The position numbers and the translations under genes are program-made. From Membranipora membranacea (taxonomy: Eukaryota; Bryozoa; Gymnolaemata; Cheilostomatida; Membraniporidae), in NCBI GenBank assembly GCA_914767715.1, contig OU612069.1, forward strand, positions 1,118,001 to 1,178,000: 60,000 nucleotides of DNA, given 5' to 3'. This document shows, one piece after another, positions 20,501 through 32,060 of the stretch. The first letter of the stretch is position 1, and each line of letters begins with the position of its first letter. The notes under the pieces are model-generated. The model saw only the letters and a list, made by a program, of their open reading frames with translations. It was not told where the DNA came from and did no database searches.

Positions 20501-23042
20501 CATACCGGAGAAATACGAGGATCAAGTTTGAGCAGCTTAAGCTGAGGAGGTGGAAACCACGGTGGCCACGGAGAATCTCTATTCCATGGACTATCACGTA
20601 CGTCCAGAACCTCTAGATCTTCCAGGTTGCTCACGCTGTGGAAGCAAACACAATTATGAGCTAGGATTATTAACGCGCAATATCGGCGCACCAACATATC
20701 ACTGAGACATTGCTTGAGTATGCTTGATAATCCACAGAAAATGATGTCTAGCAAATACTTTTTACTAGCACTGAAGATGGGAGATATCTGTCAGTTTCCC
20801 ATCATGTTTACAGATTGACGCTATATTTAATTTTAAATCACAACAGATTACATATGAACACACTCACCAATCAGGTAATTGGGTTAGTCCACAGTTTGCG
20901 ATATTTAGTCTCTTCAGTCCCTTACTACACTCACTAACATGTTTCAAGAATGTTTCTTCCACCACATTTCCAGACACGGACAGGGAAGTCAAATTGTCTA
21001 CACCGCCAAGCCTACAAAAGGATAAATATGGACTACCAGGATATTTATTTTCAAGAAAAGGATACCGTTGACCCCAGCCAACTTCTTGTAGACTGGCAAT
21101 AATCTTTTTGAAAACCGGTAAAGGGCAAGATTTGGGTTGAATGTTTCTAAGACGTGCAAAAATTTGATTGTATCAAAGAATGAATACCTGGTTCTAATAA
21201 CACATAGCATCAGGTTCTTCTCAAATTTATGTCACATCATGTAAAACATCTTTTCAAGATGATGTTGATGACAATAAAGTGATAAAAAAAATGTAACCCA
21301 GCCAAGGGCAATTCAAAATTAGAAAACAAAGAACATTAATAGCTTACCTGAGCTTGTTGAGATCAAGCGAACACTGATTGAGATACAATCTCTTTAGAGT
21401 GACTGGTAGCGACTGCGACAGTTCTTCCACATCCAACTTCTGGTTGAAGGAAAGATCGAGAATTTCTAGTGCTTTCAGTGCTTTTAAACCTGAACTGTAA
21501 AGTAAAATAGATGCAATACGAATATCTATCCAGGTAAAATTCTTATTTTATTTATTTAATTCAGTATTTAGACATTATAGAATTTTTTACATTTTCTGAC
21601 TCTTTTGCAGAGTTGTCTGCTCATGTAATGTATTATGACCCATATTGGATATAGAGAAGGACTTTCACATGGCTGATCCGAATTGGCATAAGCGAACACT
21701 ATGTTTTAGGGTGATGCTATTTGATTTCTCTGTCAATGCCAAGATGTAATAAAAAAGTACCAATTCCATTACTATTTTAATGCAGGAAATCAATGAAGCT
21801 AAAAAGCATTTCATTCTGATGAGGCACTTTAAGGATAGGGGATAGTTACTAGCACTGATGTGCATGGTTGAAGCAACACATAGGTCATCTTTGATAAGTC
21901 CATAGATACAGAAAAGCTCCAGCCAATCAATTGTGAACCTGTTATAAAGGAGCTTACCTTAGTTTTAGAAGGTTGTTACTGGGACACAAATCAGCACCAA
22001 ATGGAAAAGCGACCAGATTGTCAACTACACTCAATTACGCTGAGTTAATTATGGCCTACTTGTGGTATATATCCACAAATACTAAAACTTTTAATATCTC
22101 ACCACTGTTCCACGAATTCATATCAGCAGTTACAATATTACATCACCTTATTTTTCAAGGCCGGTCAAAAAATTAGGAGCGTAAAAGCTGCTAAAATGTC
22201 CAAAACATCTTAGTATGAACCTGAATTTGGCTAGTGGCCCCATCTTTCCAACTTTTTACGCTATCAACATGAATATTTTATACAAGAAAAACTTGTTTAT
22301 TTCCGAAAAAAACCACTGGATGACGTTAATCATAAAATTGAACAAATTCAGTGATCTAACTGTAAATTGCGAAGTTACATCAATGGATGATTAGAAATAA
22401 ACATATCTTTCACTCACATTTTTGACAAGCAACATTCTTTAGCATAGAGGCTGTGGAGATGTTGAAAGTCAGCCAAGAACGCCGGGAGTTCCTCTAGCCG
22501 GTTCTCCGATATATCTATAACCTCCAGCTGTTCGGGTAATTTGAGCCTGTGAATGAAAATAGCACTTTAACTTCCATTGCTTCAAATCCTAACTTCTAGT
22601 TTTAGTAATCCTAGTTTTTTTGAACTAGTACGATACCTATTTACCTGATACAGAGCCAGAGCTGGCATTTGAAAACATCGGTGAGCGAGTTGAAATGCAA
22701 TAGAGAACCTATCACCCTACTCCACACCTTTAAATGCGCCCTATTCTTCGCATCTCATGGGCAGCACTCAAACAGTGATTAAAACTGACTCAGAGACAGA
22801 AAATATATCCCAGTGATAATAGGATTATCCTCACTTTGTATGTGGTATATCTCTAAGATCCAGTCTTCTGAGATTTGGTGCCACAAGCTTCAGAGCTGAT
22901 GGCTCTGGTACATCTCCCCATATCTTAACATGTGTGACCTTGACTCCTTCTGTCTCTTTACAAAGCTGTTGAACTGTCTTCTCTTTGCCTTCGAAGTTTT
23001 TCGGTGGCATAGCATTTCCTATTTTGTACCAAATGCGGTATT
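14192..23042 (-). CDS. Block A: double-length LRR gene model
   Basis: Exons in order: 23042-22835, 22546-22419, 21494-21348, 21011-20868, 20635-20506 (diverged set); 19845-19306 (unique domain); 19019-18983, 18487-18265, 17995-17891, 16896-16768, 15997-15851, 15248-15105, 14850-14733, and terminal 14560-14192. All junction phases fit, except that exon 22546-22419 is one base short (128 instead of 129), which shifts the frame. Either this gene is broken there or the base is a sequence error. The protein would have an older LRR set, a unique 180-residue domain and a recent LRR set. The 5' end is missing: no linker exon was found above 23042. Confidence 0.5.
14733..16896 (-). CDS. LRR cassette 2-3-4-5 of block A
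   Basis: Exons 16896-16768, 15997-15851, 15248-15105 and 14850-14733 have the same lengths and phases as in blocks L and C. Peptides: LKEIDISENQVERLPEVLAD, LKILDLSRNTGLAVQEM, LSVSGNMADETFF, LERLDIRGNKMLRNIPAS. The last donor is TCG|GTATGC. Intron sequence 14850-15460 is almost the same as 6883-7500, so the duplication or a gene-conversion event is recent. Confidence 0.8.
17351..17481 (-). pseudogene. Orphan LRR exon remnant
   Basis: Encodes NELENLDLSENKLIDVRS and KLRSLSIRACGLQMEHLL, a clear LRR exon ending in a good donor (TG|GTAAGG, phase 2). The only nearby AG gives a phase 0 start that does not fit the phase 2 exon before it, and another AG is followed by a stop. It is probably skipped or dead. 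Confidence 0.55.
17891..17995 (-). CDS. Diverged single-LRR exon of block A
   Basis: A 105-nt exon, phase 2 to phase 2, with acceptor tttgtag and donor TG|GTAAGC. It encodes LGGMFTTRLKENSFPVGI, SLTLRGFNLSRKDFY and then Trp across the junction. It joins in frame to the cap at 18265 and to the type 2 exon at 16896. It has no close copy in the other blocks. Confidence 0.6.
18265..19019 (-). CDS. VNLD linker and type 1 LRR cap, block A
   Basis: Exon 19019-18983 encodes VNLDLDEVSNYG, shorter than other copies by four codons including the internal Met. Exon 18487-18265 (223 nt, donor CA|GTAAGT) encodes EYCIWYSDGSDDKVEPPDDF, ITVTHMRIWGEVPPNL and LEILDLRNVRQS. The lack of Met in this linker argues that the linker exon is internal, not a translation start. 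Confidence 0.7.
19306..19845 (-). CDS. Unique 180-codon domain exon of block A
   Basis: Acceptor tgatttcag; donor GAG|GTGAGA; phase 0 on both sides. It encodes MHHEYRRPLVLINALINV, AVVIPHELPLVLFIQGHP, ESFPKVFMQKEKLSESIP, RSLTLRMANITGEGFCLY and LEVWTLTNPSPLFNRYVK. Alternating hydrophobic strands suggest a beta-sandwich. It sits between the diverged LRR set and the next linker. I looked for ZU5/UPA-like signatures, because LRR-ZU5 proteins have this layout, and found nothing decisive. Family unknown. Confidence 0.65.
20506..23042 (-). CDS. Diverged LRR cassette of block A
   Basis: Five exons: cap 23042-22835 (EYRIWYKIGNAMPPKNFEGK, VTHVKIWGDVP), 22546-22419 (LEVIDISENRLEELPAFLAD), 21494-21348 (LEILDLSFNQKLDVEELS), 21011-20868 (LSVSGNVVEETFL, LNIANCGLTQLPD) and 20635-20506 (LEVLDVRDSPWNRDSPWPPW). 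Order, lengths and phases match the recent units, so it is an older paralogue. The second exon is one A short near its 3' end relative to its copies, turning the downstream frame to a stop. A further LRR-like piece with a GTAAGC donor at 21960-22030 does not fit in phase. Confidence 0.65.
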
Positions 23043-23247
23043 CTACAAATATCAAAATTATTTTCAGGAAAGTACCCGTAAATAAAAGTGAGTTTCGCAT
23101 TTACTACTATATCACTAAAGGCACTTTGGGAAAGTACCATACATTACATGTTAATGCATCTTGTTACCATTGCTCAACTTCTTCCAAGATTTTTTTATCG
23201 AAACATAAAACCCTCACCTCAAACATAGAAGTAAAATAAATGTATAC

Positions 23248-23720
23248 CATAGACTTAATAATAAACCTAGACAGGACACTGTATATAGCTGAAGTGAGGC
23301 ACTTAATTATGGTGACATGACGTCACTGGAGGGTGTAGAAACAGTGACTTTTACTCATAGCTATCATTGATCCCTTTACCTGTCCTAGCTCTGGTCAAAT
23401 GTTGATAACTCAATTGGCTTCAATCGGAATTTAAGTTTGAAAACTGCAATAGATTCAGCAGCTTCTGGCGATCATTTTGATAGTCTATTAAGCTTCGTAG
23501 CTTAAATGTTATTAAAAAAGCAAGCTATTGAAAAGGTGCATAGACTTAAAGCTATAATTCTGTTTGCAGTTTCAGTCCTGATTAAATGCTTATATCTCAA
23601 GCAATTTTGATGGGATTTTGAGTTTGAAAATTGCAATAGATTCAGTAGCTTGTGGAGATCATTTTGATGGTCTGTTCTGCCTTGTAGCTCAAGTATAACC
23701 GGGGAGTTCAGGACATTCTT
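23248..23720 (-). repeat. Dispersed repeat, inverted copy of 31400-32060
   Basis: From the tail (ataataaacctagacaggac) to about 23720 this is the reverse complement, with scattered differences, of 31400-32060. It includes about two of the internal roughly 187-bp subrepeats (cttcaatcggaatttaagtt, gcaatagattcagcagcttc). No ORF. Probably a non-autonomous transposon. Confidence 0.7.
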
Positions 23721-24196
23721 CCTTGGAATAACTGAGGAAGCAAGCAATTGAATTTACTTGGTGAATACACAATTACCAAAGAAATAACTAACTTCATCTT
23801 TGCTATTTTTTTTAACGCTTTTTTGCTCATAATAAGCCAGGCATACACAATAACAAATTTCATGACCTTAGACAAAATATCCACCAACATTGAAATGTGA
23901 CCAACAGAGACAGTTGGAAGTAAACAAGTCAAGGCCAGAACTCGCAAAGCTTCTAATAAAATTGAAGTTCATAGTAGACGATATTCTGTGTAGCTAATAT
24001 AATGGTCAATTCAGTGGGTCAAAAGTAAAGGTAGACCTCGTGCCCCGGCAGCATTCTCCTCGTTCTTACCTTATATTGGCAGCCTGATAAAAGAAGCAAC
24101 AGCTAAATCCGGTAATTCAGGAAATCAAAATACATCATTTTTCGAACTTTTGAAATACATATAGGCCAGAAGCAGCTATAGCCTAAGTTGTTATGG

Positions 24197-24617
24197 TGTT
24201 ATATCTGAATATTGACATTTTAATTAATGTTTCATTACCAGAGGAATGTCCGGACCCTTATGAATGATTTATAAGTAGATTGTGTCAATTAAAAATAATG
24301 AGCAATTAATTTCCCTGGTATGTTAATAATGTTTCGTTTTAATGCTGTGCATCACTAATTAGTATCATATATAATGTAATGTTCCCCTAACTATTGTCAG
24401 TTGTGATATTGGGATCGAGAATAAAAGTAGCAATTCTATCTGCTCACTCTTTCCTTATTAACATCTCACACTATCCAACTCATAAGAATTCTCCCAATAT
24501 AGCTCACCATTGAGACACCACACTAAATCATTACACACAGCATAAATACAGGACATTATCAGACACAAAGATGTAACTATACCACCCAACCAAAAAGACT
24601 CCTTTTCAGTTACATCA
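24197..24617. repeat. LTR copy 1
   Basis: 421 bp, TG...CA ends; left flank ATGG. Differs from copy 2 at few sites, for example cttatgaatg against cttatgattg. Confidence 0.85.
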
Positions 24618-25367
24618 TATGGTGGAGGACTGCGACGATCTCTGCTACTTCACAGCCAAGCGGATAATCGAGGACGATCATCTCTAGTTTCGGGTGAAGA
24701 TGACCGAGTGGACGATGGATCAACCTATTTAAATCGTACTAAATGACAATAAAACACCCTAATCGATATGGAAATACATCATGTATGTAAGTAAATAAAA
24801 GACTCAAATATCTCGTCATCAAACACTATTCACATGCTATATTCAAGCTCTGCAGAATGCTATAACCGCTAGATATTCCTAAGTGACTTTTATCCTGAGT
24901 TTCCAGAATCCTCAATTCGAGAGCAACCGCTCACTGCTCAAAATCCGGAGGGATGGTATATGGACTGGGCCATCTTAAAGAAACCAGTCACATCATGACT
25001 ATCGCAGGATTGCTAGGAAAAGCACCCGATATGTCCATTCACAAAGCCTGTCCGTATACAGTGTCTTTTGTTGAACTTCCCAAGCACCAGGGCAAGAATA
25101 TGGTAGCTATCCAGATAGTCTGTTTGCCCAAAGCACCAGGGTGTTTAATATGGTAGCATTCCCAGTGAGGATAAAGAAACAGAATCTGGTACGGAACTCA
25201 GTGGATTACAATTACAGATAAACAAAGCTCCGAGCGACTACAGAATTCAACAGACAGAACAAACTTCATTGTTTAAAGTTGCAACGAATGTTTGTTTGAT
25301 GAATGATTTTATTTGATTTAATTTTATTTGTTTAATTTGATTCATAATTGTGTAAATTGAAAGTAAG

Positions 25368-25385
25368 ATGAGCGAGGACGCTCAT
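25368..25385. repeat. Hairpin near 3' end of TRIM internal region
   Basis: ATGAGCG-AGGA-CGCTCAT, a perfect 7-bp stem with a 4-nt loop, about 20 bp before the next LTR. The same hairpin recurs at 26573-26590. It lies where a polypurine tract is expected. Confidence 0.7.
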
Positions 25386-25404
25386 GTTTTCAAGTCCTGT
25401 TGGA

Positions 25405-25825
25405 TGTTATATCTGAATATTGACATTTTAATTAATGTTTCATTACCAGAGGAATGTCCGGACCCTTATGATTGATTTATAAGTAGATTGTGTCAATTAA
25501 AAATAATGAGCAATTAATTTCCCTGGTATGTTAATAATGTTTCGTTTTAATGCTGTGCATCACTAATTAGTATCATATATAATGTAATGTTCCCCTAACT
25601 ATTGTCAGTTGTGATATTGGGATCGAGAATAAAAGTAGCAATTCTATCTGCTCACTCTTTCCTTATTAACATCTCACACTATCCAACTCATAAGAATTCT
25701 CCCAATATAGCTCACCATTGAGACACCACACTAAATCATTACACACAGCATAAATACAGGACATTATCAGACACAAAGATGTAACTATACCACCCAACCA
25801 AAAAGACTCCTTTTCAGTTACATCA
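25405..25825. repeat. LTR copy 2 (shared, central)
   Basis: 421 bp, TG...CA ends; serves both internal segments. The TATGGTRGAGG directly after it is a possible primer-binding site beginning with TGG. Confidence 0.85.
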
Positions 25826-26609
25826 TATGGTAGAGGACTGCGACGATCTCTGCTACTTCACAGCCAAGCGGATAATCGAGGACGATCATCTCTAGTTTCG
25901 GGTGAAGATGACCGAGTGGACGATGGATCAACCTATTTAAATCGTACTAAATGACAATAAAACACCCTAATCGATATGGAAATACATCATGTATGTAAGT
26001 AAATAAAAGACTCAAATATCTCGTCATCAAACACTATTCACATGCTATATTCAAGCTCTGCAGAATGCTATAACCGCTAGATATTCCTAAGTGACTTTTA
26101 TCCTGAGTTTCCAGAATCCTCAATTCGAGAGCAACCGCTCACTGCTCAGAATCCGGAGGGATGGTATATGGACTGGGCCATCTTAAAGAAACCAGTCACA
26201 TCATGACTATCGCAGGATTGCTAGGAAAAGCACCCGATATGTCCATTCACAAAGCCTGTCCGTATACAGTGTCTTTTGTTGAACTTCCCAAGCACCAGGG
26301 CAAGAATATGGTAGCTATCCAGATAGTCTGTTTGCCCAAAGCACCAGGGTGTTTAATATGGTAGCATTCCCAGTGAGGATAAAGAAACAGAATCTGGTAC
26401 GGAACTCAGTGGATTATATACAGATTACAAAGCTGCGAGCGACTACAGAATTTCACGGACATAACAAACTTCATTGTTTAAAGTTGCAACGAATGTTTGT
26501 TTGATGAATGATTTTATTTGATTTAATTTTATTTGTTTAATTTGATTCATAATTGTGTAAATTGAAAGTAAGATGAGCGAGGACGCTCATGTTTTCAAGT
26601 CCTGTTGGA

Positions 26610-27029
26610 TGTTATATCTGAATATTGACATTTTAATTAATGTTTCATTACCAGAGGAATGTCCGGACCCTTATGATTGATTTATAAGTAGATTGTGTCA
26701 ATTAAAAATAATGAGCAATTAATTTCCCTGGTATGTTAATAATGTTTCGTTTTAATGCTGTGCATCACTAATTAGTATCATATATAATGTAACATTCCCC
26801 TAAGTATCGTCAGTTGTGATATTGGGATCGAGAATAAAAGTAGCAATTCTATCTGCTCACTCTTTCCTTATTAACATCTCACACTATCCAACTCATAAGA
26901 ATTCTCCCAATATAACTCACCATTGAGACACAACACTAAATCATTACACCAGCATAAATACAGGACATTATCAGACACAAAGATGTAACTATACCACCCA
27001 ACCAAAAAGACTCCTTTTCAGTTACATCA
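26610..27029. repeat. LTR copy 3
   Basis: 420 bp, one base shorter than the others (acaccagc against acacacagc); right flank ATGG. Confidence 0.85.
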
Positions 27030-27423
27030 ATGGCACGGACAATATTTGATGGCAGGATTCTGATCACTTTTTATACTACATCAATATATGTTCTGTAAAA
27101 TTCACCGGGTGTACCCAGTTGTAGTGGTCATATTTTGAAAATAAATGGCAATTCGTTTTCAATTTAAATGAAGAAAACATAAATCCTCAAGCTGACCTAC
27201 TTGTATAGAGGACCAATCATCAGTGTGATAATAAAGAAATCTATTTATAAAATACTCAATCACATCAACTTGAATTTGGCATTGACATTGCAAATATTAA
27301 TAATGCATCTTTGTACGGTGCTATTGACTTATGCCCAGCCTTTGTTAAGTTTAACTCTCATGCTTTAGCAGATGACATAATACAAGGAAGCATGAACATG
27401 TCTAACAAAATGACGGTATCACT

Positions 27424-30272
27424 TTGACTAACATTATGGAGTGTATTATTCACTTTGAGAAAGTAGATGAAGCAGCCGAGAGTGTTGTTTTGTCAGCCTC
27501 AAAGCTTGCTGAACTCAAATATGTGGCTAAAGAGTGGGTGAAAACTGGGAAAGAGCCGGAATGCTTCATTGCCAAAAATCTATTGACAATGACAATGGAT
27601 GAATGTAGTACCTATAAATACCATCGTCTTTGTATGTTCAGATTTTCTAAATCCAAGCTAGAAAGAGCCAAAGAAAGTGCCATGAAGAGAAAGGTATGCA
27701 TAGAACATGCTCATGATTTAGGATTTACTCTAAAGGTATTAATTGATGACCACGGTGCTGTATGGAAGACCACCTTGTGTTGCTTTGTTTGAACCGATAT
27801 GAAACTTTGTGTGACGTTGCTCTCAGTCAGAGATAGTGTTTGGGCCAAGAAGATCATTCTGTGATATATAAGAGAGTTCTATCAAGGAGTAAAAGACTTT
27901 TACTCCTTGATAGAAATCTATTATTTATCACAGATTGATCACAACACTGAATTAAATCATGGTTGGAAAATCTGAGATGCCTTCAATTTTTTTCAGTCTT
28001 GATTGATTGACCCTTGTAATTGCTACTCATTAACCCTGCTCTAATAATATCCTGTTTTTAAGAATGAGGATGGAGCCAATTTGCCGAGCCCAAAGAAACT
28101 CAGGTCTTCAGAACCGAGTACTAGTAAGCCTCAGACATTCTCTTCTACCTGTGTCATATGTAATAAGGAGAAGTACAAAAACCGCAAGAAACTACCGACC
28201 TCTAGAGCTGAGACTTTAGATGCTGGTAAGTACAATAAACTGCTACACCATAATCTCAGGTTTTATTCTGCCTTCTGCAGACTCTGTAGGGTTGAATTGC
28301 TGATTAATTGAGGGAACTTTTTCAATTACATGTGTTGTACGATCTAAGCTGCATCAATCATAACTATCTGGAGAAGAATGATATATCAGTGAGAGAGCCA
28401 GCTTTCAAAAATATTATCCTTCTATTTAGGGGGTTTACTTCCTGCCGCAGAAGCCAAGAATGACACAAAGCTGTTGTCAAGTTTTCAGTTAGGATATCCT
28501 GTTGCCCGTGAAATGAGATATCATCGTGCATGCCACAAGAATGATATCGCAACTGTTACGAACCAGCTCAGGTAAAAACTATAAAATCTGTTTGCCACTT
28601 ATCATTGTCATTTTTCTGGCTCAACATTATGTGTGTTACATTCCTATGCTGTTCCTCTTTGAAAATTGTTAACAAGTCCACTTGGGCGTAGAGGTGAGTT
28701 CTTATGAAGTGCTGAAAAATTGTTATACCAATTGTTTTAGATCTAAATCAAAAGCTCGCTTTGTGAGATCTGCATCATGGCGACAACTTGAGGACCTGGT
28801 TAGCTCAAAGATAAAGCGCGAGAAGGGTTCTTACACCGTATCTGATTTACTTGGCTTATATAATAAACTACGTAGAGATAACAGAGAAGATGAGACCAGG
28901 TAAGACTATGATATATATTTATATATACTAGTATCCCACAATGCAATTTCCTGGAATTCCCAGTGAGATCAGGGCGATAAAAACTTGCGAGACTGGGGTT
29001 TCTAGGTTGAAGTTGCATTGTGCAAGCATTATCAACCTGCCGTTTTGAGAACACTCAAATGCATTGATAGATTAGGATTAATTACAAAAATATAAAAAGT
29101 TATGTCAAAATCTTTTTCTTCCTCGGACTAACATGTATTGTGCTTTCAGACAAAACTATCATCTTTTTACAGCCGAAAAGCTTTTGTCTACCGCCTGAAG
29201 AGAGAGTTTAAAGGCCGCCTTAGTTTTCATCAAGCCTCTGATCCCTCTCATGGTGATTAGTGACGAGCAGCAATGCAGTTTTGACTGATTTAGTGACTGA
29301 TACATCAGTACTCACAAACACATCCAGCCTCTTGAGCGAGGTCGACACTGCCAGCTCATGTGATGAGGAAATCCCTTTCAATAGTGTGACCCAATCCAAT
29401 CAATATCAACTCAATCAGGCAGCAATTTCACTCCGTTTGTATATAGATCAAACCAAAAAAGTCGAGATCCCCTGGCCACCTACTGCAGACAACCTTAACG
29501 CTGAGGCCTGTGTCGAATTTGTTCCGCCACCACTTTTTAATTTTCTAGCTATGATGACAGGTCATGCTGATGTGGTCTGTGACTGGAACACCTACTATAA
29601 TTTGGACCTTCGCCTAAAAATTCTCAGCTTAGCCCAATACATTGTACAGCTAAGCTCCAAAGGTGCTGCTGTTACTCCTATGTCTTTAGCCATCGGCCTA
29701 GCAGTGAGGCATATGACAGGGTCTAAATTGCTAGCCAAACTTATTCATGGATTTGGTCATTCTTGCAGCTATGACTCAATTATTAGGCTCGAAACAGCAC
29801 TTGCTTTGAAGCAAGCTGCAAATACAGCTTTCAGTCTACCAGCAGGATTTCTTCAAAAGAACTTCACAATGCTAGTATATGACAACATATGACAACTACT
29901 CCTCTGGAAAAGAGTCTGCCCCCAAACGACGACTCAATGGCTCAGCACACTAAAAGAGCCAACTACCAGGCAGGAGTTTGGAGGCGGTGTTTGATACCAA
30001 TGACTGAACTGCCACCACCTCAAGACCATGGTTGGTTATTACAAAACAACAAACTATCCATACAGTGGCTGACAAAGCCCTCAGCGCCACCAGAGCTTCT
30101 CCAGCTCAACAACTGCAAATACGAAGTGAGCAATTGTCTTGGCGGAAGATGCTCCTGCAACAAAGCCAATATGAAATGCACATCCCTCTGCATGTGCAAG
30201 AGTTGTGAGAACAGTCTTGATGAGGAGGAGGAGGAGGCTGGCGGAGACGAGAATGATGAGGAAAATGAGTGA
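27424..30272 (+). pseudogene. Decayed multi-exon mobile-element-like gene with C-terminal Cys cluster
   Basis: Likely exons: to 27693 (CSTYKYHRLCMFRFSKSKLE), 28063-28225 (STCVICNKEKYKNRKKLP), 28451-28571 (GYPVAREMRYHRACHKND), about 28694-28902 (FVRSASWRQLEDLVSSKI), 29174-29892 (VTPMSLAIGLAVRHMTGS, LIHGFGHSCSYDSIIRL) and 29889-30272, ending in a Tesmin/TSO1 CXC-like cluster (CSCNKANMKCTSLCMCKSC) and an acidic tail. Multi-copy genes of this layout occur widely in invertebrate genomes; the exact transposon class is not clear to me. Breaks: a phase mismatch into the fourth exon, a one-base frameshift near 29257, and a 10-bp tandem duplication (tatgacaaca/t) at about 29877-29896. It is therefore nonfunctional as it stands. 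Confidence 0.65.
27878..27914. repeat. Perfect 18-bp palindromic hairpin
   Basis: TCTATCAAGGAGTAAAAG, one A, then its exact reverse complement. In the first intron of the mobile-element-like gene. Confidence 0.8.
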
Positions 30273-30345
30273 CCGAATAACAAAAGTTCTTGTTGACTGT
30301 AACAAATTTCACTAACTAAAAGTGATTTTGTGAAAAATTTGTGAG

Positions 30346-31110
30346 ATGCTGCCGCTGACAATGACTGATACAACCGGGTACACCCTTATTTGTTAATTCA
30401 GCACCCTTTTTTACCCTAGAAACATTTATATTCTTGTTCTCTGTATTGAACACTAAAATCTTCACTAACTTACAGCTCTTTATTGAATAATTTGGGATAT
30501 GCTGTCATATACTGCCACGCTGCCGCTGATGATGACCACTATAACCGGGAACACCCTCATTTTTGGATTCAGCACACTTTTTTACACTAGAAACATATTA
30601 ATCTTGTTCTCTGTTGACTGTTGACTGTATCAAATGCCACAATTTTCACTAAGTAGAAGCGAATTTGTAAAAAAAAGTCGGATTTGCTGCCGCTGACATT
30701 GACTGATACAACCGGGTACACCCTCATTTTTGAATTCAGCACCCTTTTTTACCCTACAAACATATATATTGTTGTTCTCTGTTGGCTGTATCACATACTA
30801 AAATATTCACTAACTAAAAGCGCTTTGTTGAAAATTTTGGGACATGCTGCCATATACTGCCACGCTGCCGCTGGTGATGGCCCCTACAACCAGGTACACC
30901 CTCACTTTTGGATTCAACATACTTTTTTACCCTAGAAACATATTATTCTTGTTCTCTGTTGGCCGTAACAAACACTACAATCTTTACTAACTAAATGCGA
31001 TTTATTGAAAATTTGTGATATGCTGCCGCTGTCGATGACCGCTACAACCGGGTACACCCTCATTTTTGGATTCAGCACACTTTTTTACCCTAGAAACACT
31101 TGTTTTTTTT
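30346..31110 (+). repeat. Five tandem units of about 160-176 bp
   Basis: Units start with gctgccgctg at about 30346, 30519, 30687, 30863 and 31022 and contain acaaccgggtacaccctca and ttttttaccctagaaacat. Spacings are about 173, 168, 176 and 159. They lie directly after the stop of the mobile-element-like gene, so they probably belong to its 3' region. Confidence 0.8.
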
Positions 31111-31399
31111 TCCTGCCATCAACAATTTTGTTAGAGCACTTAGAGCTAGGCTGCTTCTGGCCTAATAGGTTTATTGTGGTCTGCTGGAGTCAGCAATAAA
31201 GCAACAGAATTCTAGATTTCTGAGTACACAGCAGTTGTATTGTAACACTCATCAAGCTAAGCACTATTTGTTCACAATGGATAAGTCAGGCCAGAGCGGA
31301 TCTTCTGAACCACCAGTATGTAACTGTGACACAATGACCGTACTTTCCTTTGCCTGCTAGGTATTGTCCTTGCTTGTTCGGTTATAACAAGGAGGAAAG

Positions 31400-32060
31400 T
31401 CCTAAACTCCCCGGTTATACCTGAGCTACAACGCTGAACAGACCTTCAAAATGAGCCCCATAAGCTGCTGATTCTATTGCAATTTTCAAACTTGAAATCC
31501 CATTAAAATTGATTAGGCAATAAACTTTAAATCAGGGTTGAATCTGCAAAAAAAGTTATAGCTTTGAGTCTATGCACCGTTTTCAATCGCTTGCTTTTTT
31601 GATAATATTTGCGCTACAAAGCTAAACAGACTTTCAAAATGATCACCAGAAGCTGCTAAATCTATTGCAATTTTCAAACTCAAAACTCCATCAAAATTGT
31701 TTGAGATATAGGCATTTATTCAGGACTGAAACTGCAACAAATATTATAGCTTTAAGTCTATGCACCGTTTTCAATAGCCTGCTTTATTGATAATATTTGA
31801 GCTACGAAGCTAAATAGACTATCAAAAATGATCGGCAGAAGCTGCTGAATCTATTGCAATTTTCAAACTTAAATTCCGATTGAAGCCAATTGAGTTATCA
31901 ACATTTAACCAGAGCAGGGACAGGTAAATTAATGATAGCTATGAGTAAAAATCACTGTTTCTACACCCTCCAGTGACGTCGTGTCACCATAATTAAGCGC
32001 CCCAATGCTCCAAACAGTGTCCTGTCTAGGTTTATTATTAAGTCTATGATGTATACTCAA
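31400..32060 (+). repeat. Dispersed repeat with three roughly 187-bp internal subrepeats
   Basis: Subrepeats begin gagctacraagctraa near 31421, 31610 and 31797 and contain agaagctgctgaatctattg and tctatgcaccgttttcaat. The element recurs inverted at 23248-23720. No ORF. Confidence 0.75.

Larger units (their letters stand above)
24197..27029. mobile_element. Tandem miniature LTR retrotransposon (TRIM-like), LTR-int-LTR-int-LTR
   Basis: Three direct repeats of 421, 421 and 420 bp, each beginning TGTTATATC and ending TTACATCA (TG...CA), separated by two nearly identical internal segments (24618-25404, 787 bp; 25826-26609, 784 bp). The whole is flanked by the 4-bp direct repeat ATGG at 24193-24196 and 27030-27033. 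Internal DNA codes for no gag or pol; the only ORF is 67 codons and identical in both copies. This is the structure of a terminal-repeat retrotransposon in miniature in tandem form, as produced by recombination between LTRs. Mobility would require enzymes from a partner element. The near identity of the LTRs implies recent origin. Confidence 0.85.

Noticed and set aside
21960-22030. Extra LRR exon in the diverged set
   Set aside because: It has a good donor and LRR-like residues, but the only acceptor gives a stop in the required phase.
24953-25156. 67-codon frame inside the TRIM, identical in both internal copies
   Set aside because: Identity only reflects recent duplication of the element; no gag/pol or other domain, and short.
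30020-30373. Minus-strand open frames antisense to the CXC-like ORF
   Set aside because: Shadow of the acidic (gag/gat-rich) plus-strand coding region; Ser-rich low-complexity translation, no splice logic.
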